The translations under genes and the position numbers were made by a program. A DNA stretch of 64,000 nucleotides, from NCBI RefSeq assembly GCF_001687545.1, contig NZ_CP016545.1:372001-436000 (forward strand), read 5' to 3'. Of this stretch, positions 24,521 through 32,980 are shown in pieces (the stretch's first letter is position 1; each line of letters opens with the position of its first letter). The notes beneath the pieces were generated by a model. That model was not told where the DNA came from. It was given only the letters and a program-made list of their open reading frames with translations, and ran no database searches. The DNA is from Paraurantiacibacter namhicola (lineage in GTDB: Bacteria; Pseudomonadota; Alphaproteobacteria; Sphingomonadales; Sphingomonadaceae).

Positions 24521-25552
24521 ATGGCCGCGCCTTTTTCCTGGATCCGCCCCGAACCCTGGGGCGTGCATGTCGTGCCCGCCGATTGCTGGATCGATCCCAG
24601 CCGGGCGGTGGACCGCGCGCTCGTCACCCATGGCCATGCCGACCATGCGCGCGGCGGCCATGGCGAGACGGTGGCCACGCCCGAGACGCTCGCCATCATG
24701 GAGCTTCGCTATCGCACTGGGGCGCAGGACGATGCAGGCGAAATCCCGCACCGCGCCGTGCCCGTGGCCTATGGCGAGACGATCCGCCTGAAGGGCGGCG
24801 TCGATGCGACGTACATCCCCGCGGGGCATGTGCTGGGCAGCGCGCAGATCCTGCTGGAACATGCGGGCGAGCGCGTGGTCATCACCGGCGATTACAAGCG
24901 CCGCGCCGATCCCACCTGCCCGCCCTTCGAAGTGACGCCCTGCGACATCTTCATTACCGAGGCGACATTCGGCCTGCCGGTCTTCACCCATCCGCCGATC
25001 GAGGAGGAGATGGCCAAGCTGACAAGCGCGCTGGCGGCCCATCCCGATCGCTGCGTGCTGGTGGGCGCCTATGCGTTGGGCAAGGCGCAGCGGGTGATCG
25101 CGGAATTGCGGGCGGCAGGACACCATGACGTCATCTACCTCCACGGCGCGATGGAGAAGATGTGCAATCTTTACAAAGACTTCGGGGTCGACCTCGGCAG
25201 GCTTGCGCCGGTGGCCGACACGCCGAAGGATGATCTTCGCGGCCATATCGTGGTGAGCCCGCCCGGCGCCCTGAACGACCGCTGGAGCCGGCGCCTGCCC
25301 GAACCCATCACCGCCATGGCCAGCGGCTGGATGCGCGTGCGCCAGCGCGCCCGCCAGCGCAATGTGGAGCTCCCGCTGGTCATCTCCGACCATGCCGATT
25401 GGGAGGAACTGACCCGCACCATTCAGGAAGTCGACCCGCAGGAAACCTGGGTCACCCACGGCCGCGAGGAGGCGCTTCTGCGCTGGTGCCAGCTCCACCA
25501 GCGCCGCGCGCGCGCACTGGCGATGGTTGGCTACGAGGACGAGGATGATTAG
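24521..25552 (+). CDS. Ligase-associated DNA exonuclease (metallo-beta-lactamase fold)
   Basis: 343 residues. The metal-binding H-x-H-x-D-H is in LVTHGHADHARGGHGE (about 37-45), with further ligands in IPAGHVLGSAQ, ITGDYKRRADP and ISDHADWEEL. The family is CPSF/SNM1-like and belongs to a bacterial four-gene DNA-repair set (Exo, ATP-dependent ligase, Lhr-Core helicase, MPE phosphoesterase). Here the ligase follows 640 bp downstream, but a membrane-protein gene sits between and neither Lhr-Core nor MPE is in the window. Probably a 3'-5' or structure-specific nuclease acting before ligation; this is inferred from the family. Confidence 0.9.
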   Translation: MAAPFSWIRPEPWGVHVVPADCWIDPSRAVDRALVTHGHADHARGGHGETVATPETLAIMELRYRTGAQDDAGEIPHRAVPVAYGETIRLKGGVDATYIPAGHVLGSAQILLEHAGERVVITGDYKRRADPTCPPFEVTPCDIFITEATFGLPVFTHPPIEEEMAKLTSALAAHPDRCVLVGAYALGKAQRVIAELRAAGHHDVIYLHGAMEKMCNLYKDFGVDLGRLAPVADTPKDDLRGHIVVSPPGALNDRWSRRLPEPITAMASGWMRVRQRARQRNVELPLVISDHADWEELTRTIQEVDPQETWVTHGREEALLRWCQLHQRRARALAMVGYEDEDD

Positions 25553-25594
25553 GCGGAAAGGATCTGATGGATCCCAAGAAAGGAACGACACCCA

Positions 25595-26179
25595 ATGCTG
25601 GCCCACCACCTGATCAGGCAAGGCATCATCGCGCCGGTCGCAATGGTAATTCCGATGCTGCTCAGCCCTTTCGTGCCCGGGTTCGACAGTTTTGCGAGCC
25701 ATCTGAGCGAGTACCAGCTGGGCCCAGAGTGGATCAGTGCGATCGTACGCATATCGGCTGCGCTCGCCGGCACTTCGATCATCGCCTTTTCCATCGGCCT
25801 ATTGCTCGCAAAGGGCGGGATCAGCTGGTCCTGGAGCGCGCTTGCCGGCTTCGCCTTTGGCCTTGCCATGCTGTTCAACGGCATTTTCGTCGCGGGTGAT
25901 CCACGGCACGGACTGTACGGCCTGGCCATTTTCGCGGTGCTGCTGCCGGCATTTTTTGCAACCGAATTTTCCGATTGGCTAACGCCGGTCGGCAAGCAAA
26001 TCTCGCTGTTCGTGGCTTTCGCAGGCCTTTTTTACATGTGGTTCCTGCTCGTCGGGCTCGATCCGGCCGAATATCGGGGGCTTACCCAGCGCGCCTATAT
26101 CCTGCTCAGCTTCGGCTGGTTCTTGGTCCCTTTCATGGCGGCCGGGCGGCAGCGCACCGCATCTCCGGTCTCATCCTAG
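25595..26179 (+). CDS. DUF998-like multi-pass membrane protein, lower GC than neighbours
   Basis: 194 residues and roughly six hydrophobic helices (for example IIAPVAMVIPMLLSPF, ISAALAGTSIIAFSIGLLLA, LFVAFAGLFYMWFLLVGLDP). The pattern of a first helix, then SEYQLGPEWISAIVRIS, then DPRHGLYGLAIFAVLLPAFF resembles DUF998 integral membrane proteins, whose function is unknown; the assignment is tentative. Base composition is visibly lower (about 55 % GC in the line counted) than in the flanking repair genes, suggesting a later insertion between exonuclease and ligase. The ligase starts 12 bp after its stop. Confidence 0.7.
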   Translation: MLAHHLIRQGIIAPVAMVIPMLLSPFVPGFDSFASHLSEYQLGPEWISAIVRISAALAGTSIIAFSIGLLLAKGGISWSWSALAGFAFGLAMLFNGIFVAGDPRHGLYGLAIFAVLLPAFFATEFSDWLTPVGKQISLFVAFAGLFYMWFLLVGLDPAEYRGLTQRAYILLSFGWFLVPFMAAGRQRTASPVSS

Positions 26180-26191
26180 GCGATAGCGACG

Positions 26192-27784
26192 TTGGAAGAG
26201 TTCGCCGCCCTGATCGACGCGCTGGTTTACACCCGCTCCCGCAATGAGAAGTTGCGTCTGATTGCCGAGTACCTGCGCGCGACGCCCGACCCGGATCGCG
26301 GCTGGGCGCTGGCGGCGCTTTCCGATGGGCTCGACTTCCCGGCGGTGAAATCCTCCACCATCCGGAACTTGCTGAAGGACCGGGTGGACCCCGTGCTCTG
26401 GACGCTCAGCCGCGATTTCGTGGGGGATACGGCGGAGACGGCGAGCCTGCTCTGGCCCCAACCGGATGACCCGCCTTCCCCGCCCTCGGTGTCCGAAACG
26501 GTGGAACTGCTCAGCGCGATGAACCGCAAGAGCGTGGTGACCGAACTGCCGCGGCTGCTGGACCGGCTCGATTCCTCCGGCCGTTACGCGCTGCTGAAGC
26601 TGGCGACGGGCGGCATGCGGATCGGCGTGTCCAGCCGGCTGGCCAAGACCGCTTTCGCGCAGGCTTTCGATGTGCCTGTCGAGGAGGTGGAGGAATACTG
26701 GCACGGCCTCGCCCCACCCTATCCGGAGCTGTTCGACTGGGGCGCGCATGGCAAAGACCCGCCCGATATCGCCAACCTGCCCACCTTCCGCCCCTTCATG
26801 CTGGCCCATCCGCTGGAGGAAACGGTGGTGGACCTGGCCGATTACGCTGCGGAGTGGAAATGGGACGGAATCCGCGTACAGCTGGTGCGAGCCGGCGGCG
26901 AAACGCGCGTCTATTCGCGCAGCGGTGACGATATCTCCGCCACCTTCCCGGAACTGCTGGACGTGCTGCCCTTCGATGCCGTGCTGGACGGCGAGCTGCT
27001 GGTGCGGGGCAGCACGCAGGGCGGTGAGGAGGGCGGCGCGGCCAGCTTCAACGCGCTGCAGCAGCGCCTCGGCCGCAAGACCGTCAGCAAGAAGATGCTG
27101 GCGGAAAGCCCCGCCTTCGTGCGGCTGTACGATGCGCTGCTGGTGAAGGGCGAGGACTTGCGCGAAATGGCCTGGACCCAGCGTCGCGCGCGGCTGGAGG
27201 CGCTGATGAGCGAGCTGCCCGGCAGCCATTTCGACATCAGCAGCATCGTGGAGGCGCGCGATTTCGAGCACCTGGCCCAAATCCGCGAGGGCACGCGCGA
27301 CGATGCGATCGAGGGCCTGATGCTGAAGCGCCGCGACAGCCCCTATATCGCCGGGCGCCGCGTGGGGTTCTGGTACAAATGGAAGCGCGACCCGCTGCTG
27401 GTCGACTGCGTGCTGATGTATGCCCAGCGCGGCAGCGGCAAACGCTCCAGCTTCTTTTCCGATTACACCTTCGGGTGCTGGGACGGCGATCCCGACGCGG
27501 GCGCGGACCTGCTGCCCGTCGGCAAGGCCTATTCCGGTTTCACGGACGAGGAGTTGAAGAAGCTGGATCGCCACGTCCGCCAGAACACCGTCAACCGCTT
27601 CGGCCCGGTGCGCGAGACCAACCGCAGCATGGTGTTCGAAGTCGCCTTCGACAGCGTGCATGAAAGCAAGCGCCACAAGAGCGGCCTCGCCATGCGCTTC
27701 CCGCGCATCCACCGCATCCGCTGGGACAAGCCGCCGCACGAAGCGGACCGGATCGAGGCGCTGCGCAAGCTGGTGCGGGATTAA
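26192..27784 (+). CDS. ATP-dependent DNA ligase (cisplatin-resistance/LigB-type)
   Basis: 530 residues from a TTG start. An N-terminal DNA-binding domain (1-185, including LATGGMRIGVSSRLAKTAF) precedes the nucleotidyltransferase domain with the adenylated lysine in KWDG (223-226) and later motifs VLDGELLVR, IEGLMLKRRDSPY and WYKWKRDPLLVD, and a C-terminal OB fold. It seals nicks in duplex DNA and in this family works with the ligase-associated exonuclease. It is full length with all active-site motifs. The opening MEEFAALIDALVYTRSRN matches the expected family N-terminus, which supports the TTG. Confidence 0.94.
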   Translation: MEEFAALIDALVYTRSRNEKLRLIAEYLRATPDPDRGWALAALSDGLDFPAVKSSTIRNLLKDRVDPVLWTLSRDFVGDTAETASLLWPQPDDPPSPPSVSETVELLSAMNRKSVVTELPRLLDRLDSSGRYALLKLATGGMRIGVSSRLAKTAFAQAFDVPVEEVEEYWHGLAPPYPELFDWGAHGKDPPDIANLPTFRPFMLAHPLEETVVDLADYAAEWKWDGIRVQLVRAGGETRVYSRSGDDISATFPELLDVLPFDAVLDGELLVRGSTQGGEEGGAASFNALQQRLGRKTVSKKMLAESPAFVRLYDALLVKGEDLREMAWTQRRARLEALMSELPGSHFDISSIVEARDFEHLAQIREGTRDDAIEGLMLKRRDSPYIAGRRVGFWYKWKRDPLLVDCVLMYAQRGSGKRSSFFSDYTFGCWDGDPDAGADLLPVGKAYSGFTDEELKKLDRHVRQNTVNRFGPVRETNRSMVFEVAFDSVHESKRHKSGLAMRFPRIHRIRWDKPPHEADRIEALRKLVRD

Positions 27785-27825
27785 GGGCACAAGACCCCTT
27801 TCCACCATGAATTGCGTTTGTTAGC

Positions 27826-27851
27826 CCTCCGGCATTCCTTCGGAGGTCGCA
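27826..27851 (+). promoter_or_regulatory. Hairpin sequestering the ribosome-binding site of the DUF305-LVIVD gene
   Basis: CCTCCG (27826-27831) is perfectly complementary to CGGAGG (27841-27846) across a 9-base loop. The second arm contains the GGAGG ribosome-binding site, 5 nt before the ATG at 27852. Folding would hide the site, so translation may depend on temperature, a bound factor or ribosomes reading through from the ligase gene. The stem is short, so this is a candidate only. Confidence 0.4.
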
Positions 27852-30047
27852 ATGCACAAGTCTGTTTTCCTCATGGCCACCATGCTGGCCACCACCGCCC
27901 CTGTCGCCGCGCAGGAGGTGCCGATCATCCTGCCGGGCGCGCCGGGTGAAGCCCCGCGTGTCGTTTCCAGCGAGGAAGCCATCGCGCTGGCGGACACGCG
28001 CTATTCCCCCGCCGATGTGGCCTTCATGCAGGGCATGATCGTGCACCACCAGCAGGCGCTGGACATGGCGCAGCTGGCGAAGGGGCGCACCAGTAACGAT
28101 GCCGTGCTGAAGATCGCCGACAGGATCGAGGCGACGCAGGCCGACGAGATGAAATTCATGCGCGGCTGGCTCGAAGCGCGCAATATCGAGGTGATGCCCA
28201 TGGGCATGGGCCATGCGCACCATGACCACATGATGAAAGGCATGGCCACGCCCGAGCAGATGGCGCAGCTCGCAGCCTCCAGCGGGACGGAATTCGACCG
28301 GCTTTTCCTGCAGCTGATGACCGCGCACCACCTGGGCGCGGTCGACATGGTAGAGGAGCTGCACAAGCAGCCCGGCAGTGCTTACGACCCGGTGATGTAC
28401 GAATTCACCAATGAGGTGCTGGGCGACCAGAAGTCCGAGATCGACCGGATGAACGCCATCGCGGCCACCCTGTCGCAGGATCCGCGCGCGACGCTGGGCG
28501 CAGGCTTCCGCGATGCGGACGAGGCGATCCTGCACATGCGCAAGGTGGCAGTGATGCCAAAGCCCGCCGGCTTCTTCGATCCGGCGAACCCCGCGCAGCT
28601 TCGCCCCCTGGTCGAGAAGGACGAGGAGGAAGCCGAAACCGAAACATCGATGTCCGAAGCGGAAGAAGATGCGGAGGCCGACAAGCCGCAATTCGGCAAG
28701 CGCGGATCGCTGCTCAGCTTCAGCTTCACCGATATGGCGTTTGCCGGCGATGTGATGGTTGTCGGCAGCTATCACGGCTTCAACGCCTATCGCCTCGGCG
28801 CGGACGGCGTGCCGCAGCTGGTCAGCTCCGTCGTCTGCCCCGGCGGGCAGGGCGATGTCTCGATCGCGGGCGACCTCCTGGTGATGAGCGTGGAATCCAG
28901 CCAGGGCCGCAAGGACTGCGGGCTGCAGGGCGTGACCGACAAGGTAAGCGAGGAGCGTTTCCGCGGTCTGCGCATCTTCGATATCTCCGACCTCACCCGC
29001 CCCCGCCAGGTGGGCCAGGTGCAGACCTGCCGGGGTAGCCACACCCATTCCATCGTGCGCGCAGATGCCGAGCGGCTGGTGGTCTACAACTCCGGCTCCT
29101 CCTACGTACGTGACGAAGAGGAGCTGGCAGGATGCATCGAGACGGCCGGTGACGGGACGGCGCTGTTCAGTATCGACGTCATCGAGATACCCGTATCCGA
29201 CCCCGCTTCCGCACGGGTGGTGGAAAAGCCGCGCGTGTTTGCAACCGATGGCGAGATTGCCGGCCTCTGGCGCGGCGGCGACCATGGCCGCGATACGCAG
29301 CGCACCAGCGTCACCAACCACTGCCACGATATCACCGTATTCCCGGCAAAGAATATCGCGGCGGGCGCCTGTTCCGGCAACGGCATCGTGCTCGATATCT
29401 CCGACCCGCTGCGCCCGAAGCGCATCGACGATGTGACGGACAAGGGCTTCGCCTACTGGCACTCCGCCACTTTCAACAATGATGGCACGAAGGTGCTGTT
29501 CACGGATGAATGGGGCGGCGGCGGGCGGCCGCGCTGCCAGGCCGGCGACCCCCAGAACTGGGGCGCGGATGCCTTCTACGCCTTCGTGGACGGGAAGCTG
29601 GAATATCGCGGGATGTACAAATTGCCCGCACCGCAGAGCGACAAGGAAAACTGCGTCGCGCATAATGGCTCGATCGTCCCGGTGCCGGGGCGCGATATCT
29701 TCGTGCAGGCCTGGTACCAGGGTGGGATCAGCGTGATCGACTTCACCGACGCGACCAACCCGGTGGAGATCGCCTATTTCGACCGCGGCCCGGTGGACAA
29801 GGACCAGCTGGTTACCGGCGGTTATTGGTCCGCATATTGGTACAAGGGCCGGATCTACGCGACCGAGATCAGCCGCGGGCTGGACGTGTTCGCGCTGGAG
29901 CCGAGCGAGTTCCTGACTGCCGAAGAGATCGCCGCGGCCGAGAATGCCGAATATGCCGGGGACGTCTTCAATCCGCAGACGCAGACGCAGGTCACCTGGC
30001 CTGAGGAATATATCGAAGCCGCCGAGCGCAGCCGCGCGGGCGGATAA
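27852..30047 (+). CDS. Exported DUF305-LVIVD repeat fusion protein
   Basis: 731 residues. After a signal peptide (cleaved near APVAAQ), residues about 45-235 form a DUF305 four-helix domain with the H-H pairs of the family: AFMQGMIVHHQQALDMAQL and LQLMTAHHLGAVDMVEEL, plus a His/Met-rich loop PMGMGHAHHDHMMKGM that could bind copper or another metal. An acidic linker (EEEAETETSMSEAEEDAEAD) leads to about 440 residues of LVIVD-type beta-propeller repeats (GLRIFDISDLTRPRQVGQV, VIDFTDATNPVEIAYFD). Cysteines in the propeller come in several pairs. Likely a periplasmic or surface metal-binding protein; function unproven. Its ribosome-binding site can fold into a hairpin. Confidence 0.85.
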   Translation: MHKSVFLMATMLATTAPVAAQEVPIILPGAPGEAPRVVSSEEAIALADTRYSPADVAFMQGMIVHHQQALDMAQLAKGRTSNDAVLKIADRIEATQADEMKFMRGWLEARNIEVMPMGMGHAHHDHMMKGMATPEQMAQLAASSGTEFDRLFLQLMTAHHLGAVDMVEELHKQPGSAYDPVMYEFTNEVLGDQKSEIDRMNAIAATLSQDPRATLGAGFRDADEAILHMRKVAVMPKPAGFFDPANPAQLRPLVEKDEEEAETETSMSEAEEDAEADKPQFGKRGSLLSFSFTDMAFAGDVMVVGSYHGFNAYRLGADGVPQLVSSVVCPGGQGDVSIAGDLLVMSVESSQGRKDCGLQGVTDKVSEERFRGLRIFDISDLTRPRQVGQVQTCRGSHTHSIVRADAERLVVYNSGSSYVRDEEELAGCIETAGDGTALFSIDVIEIPVSDPASARVVEKPRVFATDGEIAGLWRGGDHGRDTQRTSVTNHCHDITVFPAKNIAAGACSGNGIVLDISDPLRPKRIDDVTDKGFAYWHSATFNNDGTKVLFTDEWGGGGRPRCQAGDPQNWGADAFYAFVDGKLEYRGMYKLPAPQSDKENCVAHNGSIVPVPGRDIFVQAWYQGGISVIDFTDATNPVEIAYFDRGPVDKDQLVTGGYWSAYWYKGRIYATEISRGLDVFALEPSEFLTAEEIAAAENAEYAGDVFNPQTQTQVTWPEEYIEAAERSRAGG

Positions 30048-30099
30048 GGGCGCTCGGGAACCGCGAAGTAGCGCCGCGCAACTCGGTCTTCATTTGCGG

Positions 30100-30144
30100 C
30101 CCCGCCTCCGCGGGGTGGCCCGTGGGGTCCGACTTAAGCGGACC
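30100..30144. terminator. Two hairpins between convergent genes
   Basis: CCCCGC-CTCC-GCGGGG (30100-30115) and GGTCCG-ACTTAAG-CGGACC (30126-30144) are perfect stems in the 105-bp gap between the DUF305-LVIVD gene and the gamma carbonic anhydrase gene, which converge here. No T-run follows, so termination may be Rho-assisted. The second stem shares its GGTCCG/CGGACC arms with the hairpin at 13419-13437. Confidence 0.45.
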
Positions 30145-30152
30145 GGGGAAGC

Positions 30153-30734
30153 CTAACGGCGCAGCTCCGCCATGTGGCGCTGCGCGAGGCGCATGTAGCG
30201 TTCGGTCTGGAAGCGGACCTTTTCGATCTCCGTTTCGCTGCGCTGCTTGAAGGGCTTGGCCGGGCGGCCGATCCATATCTCGCCTGCCGGGATATGCTTG
30301 CCGGGGCTGAGCAGCGCGCCCGCCCCCAGCATGCCGCCCGCGCCGATGCGGCAATCGTCCATCGCAACGGCACCCATGCCCACGAAGCCCTTGTCCTCCA
30401 CCGTGCAGCCGTGGACCACGGCCATGTGACCGATCACGCAATCCTCGCCGATGATGGTGGGGCAGCCATCCGTGTCGGGCCGCGGCCCCTCGACATGGAA
30501 GACGCTGCCATCCTGGACGTTGGAGCGCGCGCCCACCTCGATCCGGTGGATGTCCCCGCGCAGCACGCAATTGTACCAGACGCTGGATTGCGGGCCGAGC
30601 GTCACGTCCCCGATGATCCGCGCCCCGGGCGCAACGAACGCGCTTTCGTCGATCTGCGGATGCTTGCCCTCGAACGGGATGATGGTCGCACCCGGAAAGC
30701 GCTCGGCCCATTCGGATTGCGGGATGTGGTTCAC
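30153..30734 (-). CDS. Gamma-class carbonic anhydrase-like hexapeptide-repeat protein
   Basis: 193 residues from a GTG that overlaps the stop of the preceding gene (GTGA). The left-handed beta-helix hexapeptides (IIGDVTLGPQSSVWYNCVLR, then GEDCVIGHMAVVHGCTV, then GMGAVAMDDCRIGAGGM) are clear. The zinc histidines of gamma carbonic anhydrases can be matched to VFHVEG and to GHMAVVHGC. The family (YrdA/PaaY/CaiE-like) includes both active anhydrases and inactive homologues, so activity is likely but not certain. The upstream in-frame extension belongs to the spermidine-synthase-like gene. Confidence 0.9.
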   Translation of the reverse strand: MNHIPQSEWAERFPGATIIPFEGKHPQIDESAFVAPGARIIGDVTLGPQSSVWYNCVLRGDIHRIEVGARSNVQDGSVFHVEGPRPDTDGCPTIIGEDCVIGHMAVVHGCTVEDKGFVGMGAVAMDDCRIGAGGMLGAGALLSPGKHIPAGEIWIGRPAKPFKQRSETEIEKVRFQTERYMRLAQRHMAELRR

Positions 30735-32980
30735 AGGAAATTCTCCCAGATCAGGTGCGGCAGGATGGAGGCGTAATCGTCCGTCCATGCCGCGCGGTCC
30801 GGCACGGGCAATTCTTCCCACTCGCCCTTGTCCGCAAGGTGGGCCAGCACTGCCGGATCCGCCGTCATCACCACCCATGTGGAGGAATAGAGGCCCGCTT
30901 CCCAGTCCGGCACATCGTCGCGCACCAGGGCGACCATGCCCTGCTCCTTCGCCAGCGCCGAGAGCACCGGCTTCAGCTGCAGGAAGCGGTTGGTGATATT
31001 GACCACCAATATGCCCCGCTCGCCCAGCGCGCGGCGGTAATGGCCCATCGCCTCATTCGTCAGCAGGTGCAGCGGGATGGAATCGCTGGAAAATGCGTCG
31101 AGCACCAGCAGGTCGTAACTGTCGGCGGGCGTTTCGGCCATTTCCAGCCGCGCATCGCCGACGCGGACATCGGCATCGGGCGTGCATTTCTCGACATAGG
31201 TGAAGGTCCCGTCGCGCGAATAGCGCACCACGGCCGGATCGATCTCGAACAGCGTCCACCGCTGGCCCGGCTGGCGGAAGCAGGCGAGCGTCCCCACGCC
31301 GAGGCCCAGCACGCCGATGTGCGCATCCCTACCAAACAGCTCCGGCACGCTGGCCAAAGCCATCCCGGCCCCCGATGTCGGGCCGTAATAAGTCGACGGC
31401 GCAAGCGATCGCTGGCCATCCTCTCCTGCCAGCTGGATACCGTGGGTCGTGGTCCCGTGCATCAGCTGGCGCGTGCCATCGTCCTGCCGGATCACGGAAT
31501 AGACCCCGAAGTAGCTGCGGCTGCGATCGCCCGATGCGCTGACCTGGAACTGCATGATGCCGCCCAGCGCGGCGAGCACGGTGGCGGTCCCGGCCACGAA
31601 GGACCAACGCCGGATGGCCACGAACAGCGCGAAGGCGAACAGGCCCAGCAGCGCGATGGCGATTGCCCAGCCCGGACGGCCCATCTCCTCCCCGATCTTC
31701 AGGAAGGCGAGCCCCGCAAACAGCGCGGCGATCAGCGCGAGGAGCAGCGTCCAGCGCACGAAGAAGGCCGGAAGCACGAACCGGTCCGCAAAGCCGCGAT
31801 AAGCGCCGAGCGGCAGCAGGGCGGCGGCCGCCACCATCAGGATGGGGTGTTCCCACGTCCAGTCGAAGGTGACCGGCGCAATCAGCGCCGTGAACAGGCC
31901 GCCCAGCGCGCCGCCCAGCGACATGACGAGATAGAAGCGCGTCAGCTGTGCAGGCTCCGGACGGCTCTCGTACAGGCGCGCATGCAGCGCCGTGGCCACC
32001 ACGAACAGCAGCACCACGCTGGCGATCGCCGCGCTCAGGCCCGGGCGGCCCGAGCCGTAGATTGCCATCGCGGCCCCGGCCAGCAGAACAACCGGCGCGG
32101 CCAGCACGAATAGCCGGGCAAGCCCGCGCCCTTCGGCAAAGGCGATGCTGAAGCTGAGGAGGTAAAGGCCCAGCGGAATCACCCACAGCAGCGGCATCGC
32201 CATGATATCGGTGGTGAGATAGGTGGTGGTGGACAGCATCAGCCCGCTGGGCACGGCAGACAGCGCCAGCCACAGCATGATGCGCCGCCAGCCGGTCCGC
32301 TCCTGCGGTGCTGCCTCTTCGGTGGCCCGAACCGCCGGAGCGGCCGCTGCCACTCCGCGCCGCGCCCAGACGAGCGCCGCGACAAGGCCCAGCAGGACAA
32401 GGTAGCCAAACGCCCAAAGCCGCCCCTGCTGCGCCAGCGGCAGCAGTGGCTCGGCCAGCAAGGGATAGGCGATCAGCCCGCCGAAGCTGCCAAGGTTGGA
32501 CGCGGCGTAAAGCGGATAGGGATTGCCCGCCTGCGGATGCGCGGCAAACCAGCGCTGCACCAGCGGCGCCTGCGCACTGACGGCGAAAAACACCGGCCCT
32601 ACGCTCAGCAGGAAGAGCCATGGCACCCACAGCGCCTCCCACCCCGGCGCGGCGGGCGCGATTTCGGCCAGGTGCAGCGGCAGGGTCAGCGCAGCGAGCG
32701 CGAGCACGGCGAGGTGGACATAGCCCTGCTTCGCCAGGGACAACCGCCCGATGAAATGCGCATAGGCATACCCGCCCAGCAGCAGCGCCTGGTAAACCAG
32801 CATGGCGCTGTTCCAGACATTCGGCGCGCCGCCCAGTTTCGGCAGGGCCATGCGCGCGACCATGGGCTGCACCAGGAACAGCAGGAAACTGCCCGTCAGG
32901 ATGGCCAGCACGAACAGCCAGCGGCGCGGCTGAGATCCGGCGCTATTTGGCGCTTCGCCAGCCGTCACGGCGTCAGTCAT
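30731..32980 (-). CDS. Membrane-bound spermidine synthase-like protein (TM domain plus SpeE-like methyltransferase fold)
   Basis: 749 residues. About 13 hydrophobic segments fill the first 490 residues (LFVLAILTGSFLLFLVQPM is the first). A C-terminal Rossmann domain (about 520-740) then follows, with the SAM-site glycine motif IGVLGLGVGTLAC, an acidic loop FEIDPAVV and the SpeE-like LLVLDAFSSDSIPLHLLT. Such fused transporter-like/SpeE-like proteins are common in proteobacteria; no aminopropyltransferase activity has been shown for most. The ATG at 32980 overlaps the GNAT stop (ATGACTGA); an ATG seven codons upstream is less likely, having no Shine-Dalgarno. Confidence 0.85.
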   Translation of the reverse strand: MTDAVTAGEAPNSAGSQPRRWLFVLAILTGSFLLFLVQPMVARMALPKLGGAPNVWNSAMLVYQALLLGGYAYAHFIGRLSLAKQGYVHLAVLALAALTLPLHLAEIAPAAPGWEALWVPWLFLLSVGPVFFAVSAQAPLVQRWFAAHPQAGNPYPLYAASNLGSFGGLIAYPLLAEPLLPLAQQGRLWAFGYLVLLGLVAALVWARRGVAAAAPAVRATEEAAPQERTGWRRIMLWLALSAVPSGLMLSTTTYLTTDIMAMPLLWVIPLGLYLLSFSIAFAEGRGLARLFVLAAPVVLLAGAAMAIYGSGRPGLSAAIASVVLLFVVATALHARLYESRPEPAQLTRFYLVMSLGGALGGLFTALIAPVTFDWTWEHPILMVAAAALLPLGAYRGFADRFVLPAFFVRWTLLLALIAALFAGLAFLKIGEEMGRPGWAIAIALLGLFAFALFVAIRRWSFVAGTATVLAALGGIMQFQVSASGDRSRSYFGVYSVIRQDDGTRQLMHGTTTHGIQLAGEDGQRSLAPSTYYGPTSGAGMALASVPELFGRDAHIGVLGLGVGTLACFRQPGQRWTLFEIDPAVVRYSRDGTFTYVEKCTPDADVRVGDARLEMAETPADSYDLLVLDAFSSDSIPLHLLTNEAMGHYRRALGERGILVVNITNRFLQLKPVLSALAKEQGMVALVRDDVPDWEAGLYSSTWVVMTADPAVLAHLADKGEWEELPVPDRAAWTDDYASILPHLIWENFL

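Noticed and set aside
27591-29663. 690-codon open frame antisense to the DUF305-LVIVD gene
   Set aside because: Mirrors a gene with signal peptide and clear domains on the plus strand; no ribosome-binding site or family match.
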